The notes: generated by a model not told the origin, from the sequence alone. 64,000 nt of DNA from Arctopsyche grandis (GCF_051622035.1 NC_135360.1:13444001-13508000), one strand, 5' to 3'. Counted from the first letter of the stretch, positions 16,678 to 29,718 are shown. Numbers and translations are program-made.

Positions 16678-17160
16678 TGTTGTGTAGGAGCCAGTGGCGT
16701 AGCGAAGGGGGGGGGTCCGGGGGGTCTGGACCCCCCCCTTGGCGGATCGCAGTCGGCGGCAAAATATCCCACTCCTGTTGCAATTGATCGGTTGATTGCA
16801 TCATACACTTCAGTTAGCAGTTAGCTTTACTTTATGTTTATATGTTGTGATTTTATATTAATTAAATATAAATTATATAAATTATCTTGCCTTTTTTCCT
16901 GTCAAACCCCCCCCCCCCCTTGACAAAATCCTGGCTACGCCACTGGTAGGAGCTAGTTCAGGATCCAAATGAAAGGCCTTAATCGCTTCACAGCATTTAT
17001 TCCTCTGACTTAGGAAGTCGCTTGGAGTCTTTGATATATACTGCCATTTAAAGGGTGTATAATCCAGCACTCCCTCAGCGGCCGGCGAGACTAATTCTGT
17101 GTACCTACTGTTTGGACACGCATTAGGTTTGAGCAGACACTTCAAATTCTCTCACATTAA
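16678..17160 (-). repeat. Old interspersed repeat, LTR-like, interrupted by a hAT-like MITE
   Basis: The parts outside 16692-16945 resemble 30556-30800: both begin TGTTG(T/C)GTAGG and share GGATCCAA, AAAGGCC and TTCACAGCATTTATT. On the minus strand the last motif contains AATAAA, as in a retrotransposon LTR. The boundaries on the right are not resolved and no family can be named. Confidence 0.4.
16692..16945. mobile_element. hAT-like MITE (254 bp) with exact 8-bp duplication
   Basis: Inverted termini CAGTGGCGTAGC and GCTACGCCACTG, with GTAGGAGC repeated at 16684-16691 and 16946-16953. CAGTGGCGTA-type ends with 8-bp duplications are characteristic of hAT elements. A run of G near the left end mirrors a run of C near the right end. 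It is inserted into the older repeat around it. Confidence 0.8.
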
Positions 17161-17342
17161 AGTATGATCATAAAAAAAATGTATATTGTATTTTAACAAA
17201 TCAAGAGAAAATCAAGTGAAAAATATAAAATGTTTATTATAAAAACCATTATATAACTATAAATATAAATAAAAAAACAACACTATTAAATAATAAAACA
17301 TATCAGCTTTTTAAATTTAAAAATACATATTTATTTTTATTA

Positions 17343-20325
17343 TCACACATATACCCTTATAATATCATTCACATTGGCATCATACTTGGTAACTGGACAT
17401 TTACTTTCATCGTTCAGATGTCTAATTAAACATTTGTAACAGAAAACATATCTGAAAAGATTGATGAAAATGGCAATTAAAAAAAATATATCTACTGTAC
17501 TGAGATGGCGTATGTCGGAATTAGTATTTCCAATCCCGGAAGGTTACTTCAGCACTGGGATTGCGGTGCTGGAAATTTCCGATCCCGGGATCCCGGTGCT
17601 AGCACCGGGATTCAAATGAATAAGAATACAAAGAAAAAAAAAGTTCAATTGCATATTTTGATATTTCAAAACCGTTCGTTTGCATTTTACAAACTCTCCC
17701 GATGTTTCACGCAAAAAATACTCTCATATTGGCGTTCCTGTTTTGAGAGTTTGGCTACATTCTTTCAATTTTCGGTTCGCACCCATAGCTAGATTTCTAA
17801 GATTAAATAAAACATACCCTATAATGTAATTAAATAAAGTAAAAAAAACCTTGATTCATTGATTCGTTTTTTACAAATTGTTTTTTACCGTCTATTAATT
17901 ATTTATTGAAAAAATTAACCTAATACAAAAACCGCAACTACATTGACTTTATGTAAAAATTCGGATGTAAGCAATCCATGACTTTATCTATGCATTTGGG
18001 GAATATAAAAAGGATAAAAAACAAAATTCGATAATCAAACATACATACACGTTCACACATACCGGCTATGAGCATTTTCGACACAAATTGAACACAAATG
18101 TGGGGAAACTTACGCAAAAGTTCTAAGTAAATATTTTAAAAATATTGGGGTGTAAAATTAATAATTTCTATTACATGTAAAAAATTTTCAGTCCGGTTCG
18201 ATAAGCGGCTTGGGAGATATTTGAATTCCAAATCTTTTAAAAAAGAGGACACCTAAAAGGGGAGGCACTATTTCCGGTCAACTTGAAACTTTGAAAAAAA
18301 TTTACGTCGTATTGTTAAGAATTTCAGTAACCAATACTAAAGTTTCAGTTCGATAGGACGAGCGGTGTTCAAAAAATCACCAAAATACATTGACACACAG
18401 TCACACACACAGTCACACACACATAAACACACACCCACATTTTTTCTAGATCATAAAAACGTGATCATCGCTCGATTCTCAGTTCGAATCAGTCAAAATA
18501 TGGTTCAAATATCATTGCAGTTGAGCACAAAATCTGCGACACAATACAGGCCGTTCTTACAATTTCGTGGAAACGGCGAGCCGGCGTCGAAATGGCTTAG
18601 AGCAAACAAATTGACTATGGCTGTCATTGCTTATCCCACCATTGTTCATTATATAATGTTGTTTTATATTTTTTCCTTATTATTTTTGTATAAATAATAT
18701 TTTTAAATAAATTTCGGCCTGCACCGTAATCCCGGTATAGACTAGTTTCAGCACCAGGATTTACGGTACCAGAAAACACCGGGATCCCGGGATTGGAAGC
18801 CTTAGTCGGAATTTTCTTGCTCCATCGCAAGTGAGGCTGTACAATGGCGTTAAATAATAATTAAAAAAAATATGTATATAATTGCTTACCCTGACACTGA
18901 AAGAACTGTAGGGGTTTTCCAATTTTGTAGACATATTGGACATTTATTCATAAATTGTGTTGATCTTATATCAGGCTACAAACAAAGAAATTGGTATTTT
19001 AAATATTACATTAAATTAATTACGATACAATCTGAATAATGATAACTTACCTTTGGGGCATCAGGAATAGGCATAGAATTTAAATTTAATTGGGTGCTTT
19101 TATCTTCACACCATTTCAAAAATTGAATAAAGAAAGCACTCAATTCCATAGTTCTAAGAAAAACAGTTCCAATCATACCAAAAGAAATTTTGGCGGTGCT
19201 GAAAGAATATTTTTTCTAAATAAAATGGAAAATTCGTACATTATTTGTGTTTGATTCACATGAAATAAATTTTACCAAATATTCCCACTGCTTATATTAT
19301 TCCAAAAGGTGGACCAAGTAGCTTCATCAGTTTTGGTAATATTTGGAGCATATGTAAGAGATAGTGACAATATTTTCAGCAATGGAGAATGACTTTTTGA
19401 TTTTCCAGACATGTAAGCCAAATATTGTACCAAGCACAAAAATTCATATGCTGTATGCAGGAAAGTGTAAAAATTTATGAAAACCTTCCTATAAATTCCT
19501 CTCCAGCCCTTAAATTTAAATAAATTGTACAACAAACCTTATTTTACAATTGTACAATAAATATTTTATCAAAACCGCAACGAAATTTTTTATTTCACAT
19601 TATTTACCTTTGGAGACAAGCCATCCATTTCATCATATTTATAATGTTGAACTAGTTGCTCTAATTTTTGCCTTAAATAGGGAAAAGCGATGAGTTGTAA
19701 TAGTGAAAGACTTTCTTCTTTTAATGGCAAGTGAAATCCATCGCTAAACATTTGGGATTTGAGCGATATTCTTTTAAGGCCATAGAAATTTTCAGCAAAC
19801 GAAGAAGCTATATTAAAAAAATAATTATTAATAATAAATACCAAATAAATTAGAAATTGTACATAAATAAAATATAAACAAGTGATATATACCATAGTGA
19901 CGTAAATAGTTATATTGAATTACAGTATTGAATAAAAGATAAAATTCATCGAACCACTTTATAAAAATACTGTTTTGACGATTTGATAAAAGAAACTGAA
20001 AAAAAAAACAATGGAAATTTTTGAATAAAATCAATCAATTACACACTATTCGATGAAAAATTCCTTTAACATCTTTTTTACTTCAATATACATTAAAAAA
20101 ATATGAACAGGAGTAGTATACTGAGTAAAAAATAGTAAAATTTTCTCAAGATCACAAAACTTATATTGATATTTCGAATAGAGCAAAAAAAAAAACAAGT
20201 GTAACCTCTACTATACGCCTTAATGCAGGTTGTATCGTTGATTGTAGCGATTCTTGGGCTATTACTTCAAATATTGAGGGTTTTTCATTTTCAGTCCGAG
20301 TCAAATGGGCTGCATTTACTGCCAT
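17343..20325 (-). CDS. Pex12: Peroxin-12, peroxisomal RING ubiquitin-ligase subunit, complete, 7 exons
   Basis: Minus-strand exons: 20325-20206, 19995-19893, 19807-19608, 19508-19276, 19198-19051, 18975-18890, 17451-17343; 332 residues. PEX12 works with PEX2 and PEX10 in the peroxisomal membrane to ubiquitinate the import receptor PEX5. The N-terminus has the family PSIFEVIAQESLQ motif and FAENFYGLKRI; the middle part is hydrophobic. The C-terminal RING is degenerate, as usual for PEX12, with Cys280, Cys283, Cys301, Cys304 and Cys315 (CPIC, GYVFCYKC, KCPVTKY). The last intron is split by a 1.28-kb hAT-like element, separating the two halves of the RING into exons 1.4 kb apart. The start is the first ATG before the conserved motif. 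Confidence 0.94.
17522..18804. mobile_element. Non-autonomous hAT-like element in the last Pex12 intron
   Basis: Ends TAGTATTTCCAATCCCGG and its inverse CCGGGATTGGAAGCCTTA, with GTCGGAAT duplicated at 17514-17521 and 18805-18812. Sub-terminal GGGATCCCGGTG(C) motifs occur at both ends in inverted order. The 1283-bp interior is AT-rich with a CA-rich microsatellite (18392-18435) and has no transposase frame. The 8-bp duplication fits hAT. Confidence 0.75.
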
Positions 20326-21326
20326 TTTTCAAAAGCGATAATGTACAGATAATCTCACATCACGGTCTCAAGCATAAAACTGTCACTGTCAAAGTGAAGT
20401 GTCAAATTCCAACAGATCAGGTTAGCAAACTGCATAATATCCCAATCTAACATACCGAAATGATATCAGTAGTAATAATAAAAACCTTGTAAAAATCGTA
20501 AGTGAAGTAAAAAGAGGCTATTAAAAAAAAGAACACATTTTGTTAAGTAAATAAAACTACCTATGTTCTCTTCGTTCATGAGAAAATAATTTTTGTTGAT
20601 GATATCTAGATAAATCATAAGCAAAAGTTTCAAAAGGATCCAAAGATGAATTTAATTTCATATAAAGGTATATATAATAATATACTAATGTGTTTTAATT
20701 TTTCCAAATCCTCATTTTGACTTTCAAAAATGTAAAAAACAATAAATCCTTTAAATTTATGACCCAGGGCTTTTAACAATTTTTTTTATGTTTTATATTT
20801 TCAATTTTAATGCCCCCCCCCCTCTCCTGCCTTTGACCATCAAGTCTTATAACAGAGAATAGTTAAATAATACATCTCTAAACATAAGTTTAACAATACA
20901 CATAAATAACACGAATGAAATAAAAATTCATCGATGTTCTATTAACATTTTGAATGTAGTGATTGATCACTTAAAAAAATAGCGCTTTACTCAGTGAATT
21001 CCCAGTGTAACTCGTTGATCATACCGGTGATTAAATGCAAACAAAAATAGCGTGTACATATATGTACTAAACTAGTAGGCATGGAGCCCCGCAGACCATA
21101 TGAACGACAAAAATATCATGCATATTTACTGTACTGGGGGCTGCAGTCCCGCAGCCCGTATAGATGAGCCGCCACTGGCTTTATTTCAAATAGGTGTTAT
21201 TTGAAGCAGGAAAAATAAAAAAAAATGATATTCTCCACAGCAATACGTTATTATAAATTTTGATTTTTAGCACTACTCCAAAAATTAAGCAAAGAAAAAA
21301 TTAAATCAACTTTTACTGAAATATGT
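20326..21326. other. Region upstream of Pex12, with repeat fragments
   Basis: No gene. A C-run lies at about 20813-20822. At about 21080-21178 there is a fragment whose minus strand reads CAGTGGCGGCTCATC, a hAT-type terminus, with GGGCTGCGGGACTGCAG beside it. The promoter of Pex12 should be close to 20326. Confidence 0.35.
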
Positions 21327-22065
21327 TGTGGGAATCTCGTCATATTCATCAAAACATTTACTGCGACGCAGAATACATTCCCAAAACCGGTTGAAGCACA
21401 CCTGCAGCCATTAAACTAAACTCAAGCGGAACGGTGCCAAAACCTTCGAGAAAGCTCCGAGAAAGTATTAAACTACATCGAGCGGAACGGTGCCAATCGT
21501 TCCAGAAAAGTCTACCCCATCGACAAAAACACATTCCTCGCATACGCATCAACAACAGCCAGCAGCCAGAAACACTATAAAAGGAGGTACAACCCAAACA
21601 ACGCCAGTCGACCCACAGCAGCAAGCGTCGACACACAGCAGCAGACCAGTCGACATCCAGCTCCTGACCTGCCACCACTACACTACGCGGACTTGGAAGA
21701 TCAACCAGCCGAACGAGCCAGCAACACACTGCCGTATCCAGAGACCTTCCGAACATAGCCGAACAACGAGCCAGCAACACACTGCTGCATCCAGAGACCT
21801 TCTGAACATAGCCGAACAACGAGCCAGCAACACACTGCCGCATCCAGAGACCTTCTGAACATAGCCGAACAACGAGCCAGCAACACACTGCCACATCCAG
21901 AGACTTGCTGAACATAGCCGAATGCCGAGCCAGCGACACTCTACCATATCCAGAGACCGCTGAACGACATACTTTTGCCCACATATTCTAATACATTTGT
22001 ACAATATTTAGGCAAACAATAAAACTTTATTAAAACAAGCACAACACATACCTACCCCGCCTACA
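21327..22065 (+). mobile_element. Solo LTR, family L1, copy 2 (739 bp)
   Basis: Begins TGTGGGAATCTC, ends CCCCGCCTACA, with ATGT duplicated at 21323-21326 and 22066-22069. The TATA box is near 21574 and AATAAA near 22018. It shares the order of parts with copy 1 but has five units of the 53-bp repeat instead of three and a shorter early part. It is a solo LTR of an old, probably Gypsy-like element. Confidence 0.75.
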
Positions 22066-22197
22066 ATGTAATAAAAATGTCATGTTTATCTTCGACCTCC
22101 ATACAACGAATTAAAATAATAAACAAACGTCAATTGACAATAAATTGATGCAGTGAATAGGAAGACCGTTGAGGGCGTATAATATAACGTCTTTAAC

Positions 22198-22468
22198 GGT
22201 TCGGCGATTACTAGTCAAATGTGAACCGGTCACTGGACAACCGGTCGCTTTAGATCGGTCACACGTGATCACCCGTCACATTAAAACTGGTCACACCCTA
22301 AAACAGGTCACGAGAAAACTTGTCACACCCTAAAATCGGTCAACCAGTTTTATCGTGACCGATTTTAGGGTGTGACCAGTTTTAGTGTGACGAGTGATCA
22401 CGTGTGACCGATCTAGAGCGACCGGTTGTCCTGTGACTGGTTCACATATGACTAGTAGTCCGTTTACC
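22198..22468. mobile_element. Palindromic MITE family B, copy 2, with exact 8-bp duplication
   Basis: Starts GGTTCGGCGATTACTAGTC and ends GACTAGTAGTCCGTTTACC. TCTTTAAC is duplicated at 22190-22197 and 22469-22476. It is like copy 1 but has extra internal units of the GGTCACACCCTAAAA type. It lies about 310 bp before the Merlin start codon, so it may overlap the Merlin promoter region. Confidence 0.82.
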
Positions 22469-22779
22469 TCTTTAACGTCACCGGATTCGTGTTTTTCAAC
22501 TTAAAAATTCAAGTGGCCAACACTTGGAGCAAAATGAGTAAATTCGGCAGTGGTAAATGTACATAAGTGTGGTATGCTGTGGCCAAATGGGCAGTGCACT
22601 AGTGTAGAGGGGAGTAGTGTCGTTTCGTAGCCTAGTGGCAGTGGCAGTGGCAGTGGCAGCGGCAGATGCAGGCTGGCTGGTAAGGGAGAATCGAGTCAGT
22701 CACGGAAGGCGGGTAAGGGTCGACGAGCGCAGTGTTTAGTTGCGTGGGTGAGTTTTGTTGGGGCGAAGGCCAGGGGGCG

Positions 22780-25700
22780 ATGCCGCCATTCAAAAGGAAG
22801 AAATCGCCCAAGTCGTTCCCCGTCAAGGTGTGCACGCTCGACGCAGAGCTCGAGTTCGACCTGGAGGTGAGCCATCCTCTTTCTCTTCACCATTCATCAT
22901 TCATCATTCATCATCAACCACACCTCTCACTCTCACTCTCACTCTCAACCCACAACTGTCAACTGTCATCCTTCTCCGTGTTCTTCACCCTTCACCTCGT
23001 TGCACTGTGTTGTTGCGTTTTCCTTTCTCGTTGCCAGATGTTCCTCTTTCCATTTATGACAATTAGATAATCCTCTATACCACAAATTTACCGCAGCCCA
23101 ATATCAAACTACGCTAACTTTTTCCTTATCGACACTTTAATTGTCAAAAATATTGAGTAAATAAAACAGTGAAAGGAAATAACAAATTCTTATGTAAATG
23201 ATTACATTTTCATATTTATTATTATTACATACATATTGCATATGCTTAGCCGTTTTTAAAGCACTCTCTGTAAGAATTGTAAATAGGTTTTTGAGCTCTT
23301 TTTCCTATTATGCTGTAGATTAACATTAGAATAATATAATACTATGATTAATAACCAAATAAAATAAAATTGTAAAATAGAAAATGATCAGTAGATCAGT
23401 AGCTATTAAAATAGATATAAGATGTATTGTGAACATAATTTCGTAATAATAAAAAGCATTTAAAAATAAAAAAAGCACTCTCTGTGCAAATTTAACTGTG
23501 CATTCTACTTACAAAACTAACATCGCGTTTTATAAGCAATTTAAAATATTTATTTATTTTCTTTTAATTCCACATTAAATAAGGTTAATATGTATTTTTT
23601 TTTTATTAGTGGCGTTCAACTGGCAGAGATCTGTTTGATTTAGTGTGTCGCACAATAGGACTAAGGGAAACGTGGTATTTTGGTCTGCAATATGAAGATT
23701 CAAAGCAATTCATCTCATGGCTAAAGCTGGATAAAAAAGGTAGAGCCTCTTTTTATTTATTTTTTTGACTGCTGTAAATTCGTATTTTCATTGTGCAATT
23801 GTCTTTTCCAGTTCAGGATCAATGCGTATCTCAACAACCCACAACTCCTTTTGTGTTTCTCGGTAAATTTTATCCAGAAGACGTCGCCGAAGAGCTCATA
23901 CAAGAAGTAACCCAGCATTTGTTATTTCTGCAAGTGAAACAAGCTATACTCAGTATGGACATTTATTGCCCACCCGAAGCTTCCGTATTATTGGCGAGCT
24001 ATGCGGTTCAAGCTAAAGTAAATAATATTGCGAAGAAAGTTTAAGTAAATAAATATGTGTATTAATTTTAAATATTTAATTTATAGTATGGTGATTATGA
24101 TGATTCATCATACAAACCAGGAATGTTAGCAAGTGAAGATTTGCTTCCACAGAGAGTAATTGATCAATATCAGATGACGCCAGAGATGTGGGAAGACCGA
24201 ATAAAAATTTGGTACAAATAGTATATTGAAATAGTCATATTTTACTGTTTAATGTTTAATTTTATATATCTCGTAATTTATAAATACATATTTTATAGGT
24301 ATGCAGATCATAAAGGTATGTCTAGAGATGAAGCAGAAATGGAATATTTGAAAATTGCCCAAGATTTGGACATGTATGGCGTAAATTACTTTGCTATTAA
24401 TGTAAGTATTTCAAATAATATTCAAATATTAAATATAGTCATTAAATCATTGAAAATAATAATTTTTATTATTTTTTTGTAGAATAAAAAAGAAACTGAT
24501 CTGTTTTTGGGTGTAACCGCTCTTGGATTAAATATTTACGAGAAAGATAAAAAATTAACACCCAAAACAACATTTCCATGGTCTGAAATAAAACATATAT
24601 CTTTTGACGACAAGAAGTTTGTTATTAAATTCATAGATAAATCATCAACAAATTTTATATTTTTCTCTCCCAAAGGAATGAATAAATTAGTAAGTTTAAA
24701 TTTTATCTTTGCGTCATATAAGCTTTTGTATCATTTAATTATATTATCAATCAAATTTTTAATTTAGATTTTAGATTTATGCATTGGTAATCATGATTTG
24801 TATATGAGGCGTAGAAAACCTGATACCATGGAAGTCCAACAAATGAAAACCCAAGCAAAAGAAGAAAAACAGGTGAATTTTAAAAGTAAATATATTAAAA
24901 ACGCTTCTTGTACCTTTGATAACAATAACCTACTAACTTATTTCTATTCTCCGATTTAATTATTGCTTAATTAGAGTTTCCTCTAAATATTGACCTAATC
25001 AATTCACGTTACTTTTTAACGCCGATATATAAACAAATTATTGTACATAAAGGTGTTTTTAATAATTATCTAAAATATACTTTATTAAAAAAAATTGTAG
25101 AGACGTCAAATCGAAAGAAATAAGTTAGCAAGGGAAAAACAGTTACGAGAAACTGCAGAAAGAGATAGAGCTGCTATGGAACAACGATTATTACAATACC
25201 AAGAAGAAATTAGACTTGCGAATGAAGCATTGGTAAGTGAAAGTTTACAAATAAATTGAGTTGTGTTTGGTTTACGTTTTTAATCGACTGATTTATTTTT
25301 AGCGACGATCAGAAGAAACTGCTGATCTTTTAGCTGAGAAAAGTCGTGTAGCCGAGGAAGAAGCTTCTTTATTAGCTCAAAAAGCGTCAGAAACCGAACA
25401 AGAAATGTCTCGATTGAGACTTAGTGCAATACAAACGGAAGAAGAAAAAGTAAGTTAGATTTAGCATATTAAGATCATTTCTTATACTAAATATTACAAT
25501 TCTAATCACTGTGTTGTTATTTTCAATTAAATTTTATTTGTAGATTCATTTGGAAAGGAAAACCAGAGAGGCAGAATTTCTTACTGCTAGATTAGTTGAA
25601 GAATCTGAAAAACGTGCTGCGGAAGCGGACAGATTGAAGGTATTTTTGGAAGAAACTTTCTGTTTAAAATTTTTTTTGTATGCCTTTTTATATTATTAAA

Positions 25701-26403
25701 CATACTATGTATATATAATATATGTATGCATATCTTAATTTCTCAGAATGAATTACTGGAAGCAAGAGTTGCTGAAAAGCAAGCAAAAGAAAACCTTTTA
25801 CATTTTCTTAGTAGGAATACTACCACCCCACTTGCACAAGTAAATTATATCATAATAAAATAATCTGAAAATCGTTTATAACTGTAATTTAATTTGAACC
25901 TTTTCATTTTGCAGACACCTATACCATCAATATTATTTCCATCTTCGTGCTCTTTACCTACAGATTTGCAAACCGATTTAGAATCTTTACACATATCAGG
26001 CAGAGAGCTGGACACTTTAGGCATGGAGCCATTAGTAACAGAGCTCACTTCATATGAATTAATGGGTGATGGCGATATACAAGAACTCTCGTTGGAAATA
26101 GAAAAGCAACGGTAAGTTATATTAAAATGTTTTTACGTTAATAAATTACTAGATGTCTTGGAATATCTCTGATGTATTTAATTTTCTTACAGAGTGGATT
26201 ATCTTGAAAAGTCAAAACATCTACAAAATCAACTGCGCGATTTGCGTTCTGAAATTGAAGTTCTAAAGGTGGACGAGAAACAGTCTGAACTCGATCAACT
26301 TCACGATGAACAAGTAAGAATGGGTGAAACCAAGTATTCTACTTTAAAAAAAGTCAAATCAGGGTCAACTAAAGCAAGAGTAGCATTTTATGAAGAATTG
26401 TAA
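22780..26403 (+). CDS. Mer: Merlin (NF2), FERM-domain Hippo-pathway scaffold, complete, 13 exons
   Basis: Exons 22780-22866, 23610-23739, 23812-24017, 24087-24211, 24299-24401, 24483-24689, 24768-24872, 25101-25232, 25303-25449, 25544-25639, 25747-25839, 25915-26111, 26193-26403; 612 residues. Merlin is a membrane-cytoskeleton linker and tumour suppressor that recruits Warts and activates Hippo signalling. The FERM domain spans about residues 15-305; the Merlin 'blue box' YQMTPEMW is at 169-176; a charged coiled-coil helix follows (about 310-480); the C-terminal domain ends [19 protein letters not shown].., closing FYEEL. The last segment and blue box separate it from moesin. The start MPPFKRKKS fits the short basic head of Merlin. 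AATAAA at 27534 may end a 1.1-kb 3' leader. Confidence 0.96.
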
Positions 26404-28932
26404 AATTGTAATTGTTTGTGCCTTCTATAGAAAAATTATTCTAAAAATTTATTTAACATTATACAAATGTATTTGACTATTTTCGTACTGAAAAGCAAAC
26501 GATTCAAAAATGTGTCCTTTCCCTATATTTAAAAAAAATAGCACATAAATGATTTTATTTTTAAACAATTTAACATTCTGGTCTCGATTTATGATTTTGA
26601 CATAAGAATTTTACAATTCTGTTTTTTGAATTCTGCATTATTCAGTCTGGTAAACTTAGTTTTAAATAATAATTGTTTTCGTCTGTGTATCATCAATCAG
26701 TCTTGTGTTCATAGTTAGGTTTGTGAAGTCACTCACAAAGCAATTGTTCAAAATTTCGTACGAAATTTGAAATCATTATCATATTTTCACACTGTGTGTC
26801 TTAGTCATTTTTGTACTCTACGAATTAGAGTATGGGTTTTCTTGGCTGGATAAATCAAAGAAAACTTACTCACTGCACATTATAACGCAAATTTTGCTCG
26901 GCGTAAAGGCTGTTTGTAAACAAAGTGTATTAAATTTGCACAAATTATGTATTTTCATATTTAAAAATTGTTACATTTCTAAACTTTTATTAACATTTTG
27001 TTATTTAACACTCATGTTATAGTTCACATTTGCCTTTAAGTAATAATATTTTTATAAGCCTAATATTTCAGCCTTTTTCAGAAATATATTTTTATGTTGT
27101 TTACAAGTAATTGGAATATTAGATAATTTTTTCCACAGTTTTTTTTTTCCACAGTTTTTTTTTATAGTTTCAATTGTATTGTGTTTTCAATAGAGCCTTA
27201 TGTAAGGTTATATTGTAATTTGTAAATGTATTATAGTTTTGCGTAACTCATACCCGTGCCTTATATACTAATTTACTTTTTGTAAATAAGTTGTTTTCAC
27301 ATATTATAAATTTAGTCCATGACAAATTTCATTAAATATCTACATATATGTATAGTCTAGGACTCAATTAAATGTATAAATTTGTATTTTAAATAGTTTA
27401 TATTTTTTTATATTGCCTTATACCAAAATGAAACGATATTTCTTCCTATAGTATGTAAGAATGAATGTTAAGTTATTGTATTATAAAGACAATAAGTGAA
27501 TCGTCCATTGTTGATAAGCAAACAAACAATATTAATAAAAACACTTTAAAATAATTTATTTAGTTCTTATTGTTTCCACTTATTTTTTCTATTCATTTTG
27601 GGCCAAACCTTTAGGGTCGATGAGGCAAGACATCACAAGATCTAAAATATAAATTGTAAAACGAGAAAATCATACCTTCAGTATTGTATCATATCGAAAC
27701 TTGTATGAAACTAAAGCTTAGATCATTCTTTGTTCATCGTCATTTGTTGTATGTTTCTTATATCAAGATCGTACCCTCCATGTGATTATTTTTTTTGTAT
27801 GAAAGTTGGTATTTTAAAGATTGCTGTAATAGATTATAAATACTTTTAAATAAAATTATGTGTTATTTAGACATCTTCCATTCGCCATCGTCCAACAGTC
27901 CAATCTAAATCTTAGTCTACACCTAAATTCGATATCAAAAATATTCTCATGATTGATTTATAAGTACTATTCATAAAAATTTCAGAGCCATTCAACCTTT
28001 CCTGATGATCATCACCTACTATGACGATATCTAGACAGTAACCGACAGGCGGAATTACTTTCAAGGGGACCAGACGATAGTGAAATGTCAGATGATGGTC
28101 CGGTTTCGTTGACAAATTCACGAATCTATTTTCATTCATTTAAAAAAATTGCATTACACGTATGTACATACATAAGTTAGCAACCCTTTAATTATTCTTA
28201 TGATGGTGTGTATCAGTATTTGAAAAGAGAGGGTACAGTGAAAAATGTGTTATAACTTTTATTCTTTTTTTACGAGCTTTTTTGAGTGCTTCGTCTAATA
28301 TTGATTTTTATGCATATATGGCATTGCCAAACGATTCGATCGTTATTGTGAATGTGTACGCCAATATTTTTAGATATTTAGAGTTGAAAAGGATCTATCT
28401 GTGATACTGATTATTGAAATTTATAAAAAATTATATTAGGTAAGACTTAATATAGGTAATATAATTGTTTATTTCGAAATATTTCTTATTTTTCTTATAC
28501 ATATATAATTATGTCATTCATGCCTGAAATTTATATTCTGTTTTGATCAAGGGGGTGCATATGTTATTTTAACATCTCCCTGGTTGAGTTTCTGGTATTC
28601 CTCATTAGATTTTGATAGAAAATTCCAAAATTATCAGCCTAGTATGTCAAGATTGTTAATAAAGACTGGGTAATTCTTACTTGGTCAACTTATTCGCTAT
28701 GAATCTAGAAATCTTCCCTTGTAAGTTTCAGCATTCTACCACTGACATCATATGTACATATTATTATGTAGTTATGTATAGTACATTTATAAGTTTATAA
28801 CAAGCAGGGCTGCAATGGCAGTTTAAAATTTTGGGCCTCGTAAAAAATATCAGTCCCCCCACTTTATTTAATAAAAAAAAAAATAAACTGATTATCCGAA
28901 TAGTTTTATTTTATAATACACATGTAAATAAT
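26404..28932. other. Merlin 3' region and gene-poor stretch
   Basis: AT-rich, with AATAAA at 27534-27539. Two short minus-strand stretches with coding-like composition lie at 27586-27640 and 27990-28139 (see findings), but I cannot assign a gene. About 28805-28870 is a repeat-like fragment. Confidence 0.35.
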
Positions 28933-29145
28933 GGAAAACGGATTATTGCGCAAATTGCAATCGCGCGCATGACAATCGTTGCCACAAAAATAGCGAATAT
29001 GGAATATCTGGTACTCGAGTTCTCGTTAGTACAATATTTCGCGTGGTTAGCTTTCCATTGATGGAGTTTTTGGGTTCCAAATGTTCCGCGATTGAGATCT
29101 TAGTGACATGCGCGACATCGCTTTTTGCGGAATAATCATTGAACC
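28933..29145. mobile_element. Palindromic MITE family A, copy 2
   Basis: Left end GGAAAACGGATTATTGCGCAA, within 20 bases of the terminus matching the right end of copy 3; right end GCGGAATAATCATTGAACC. The interior shares TGGAGTTTTTGGGT and ACTCGAGTTCTCGTTAGT with copies 1 and 3. The flanks (GTAAATAAT and GTAAAATAAT) are similar but not identical. Confidence 0.65.
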
Positions 29146-29718
29146 GTAAAATAATATAAAAAAAAACTAAATTATGATAAACGTGGAATAATTGTCACTA
29201 CTGTTAAAAAAAAAACTTCAATACAATTTATGTATGTAATACATTAAGACAATACGAAACACCGGGCGCACTTTGGTGGGGGCGACATAGGAGAGCGAAG
29301 CGTGCGCGCGGTCGCACTTGTTGCAGTGTACAGTTACAAACATTTCGATTCTCTTTTTAAACTATGGAAGGTACAAACATAACAAATCAATATATGTACA
29401 TATATTAGTATATATGAATATAACCGTTCGTAACGGACCTGTTTTTGACATTTTTTTCTACAAACATGGATTTTCGTGCATCTGGCCACTAGTTTCAAAT
29501 AACATTGTGTCAATATCAAATACATATATTGCGTAAAAATATGTATATTTTTCAAAATATACAGACACATACTAACATTTTTCTAGACCATGAAAACGTG
29601 ATCAGTGATCGATTCTGAGTTAGAATCAGTCAAAATCTCGTGTTCGAATTTTCGCATGATCACAAAACTTCATCCACATATTGTTACTACGTATGTACAT
29701 AGATCATCATATATAATA

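Noticed and set aside
20223-20450. 75-residue plus-strand open frame
   Set aside because: It is antisense to the first coding exon of Pex12.
21714-21970. A regular array that might suggest CRISPR
   Set aside because: The units are contiguous 53-bp tandem repeats with no spacers, in an insect LTR.
21358-21984. 208-residue minus-strand open frame with a repeated Cys/Ala-rich pattern
   Set aside because: It is the antisense of the tandem array in the second L1 LTR. The repeat explains the protein pattern.
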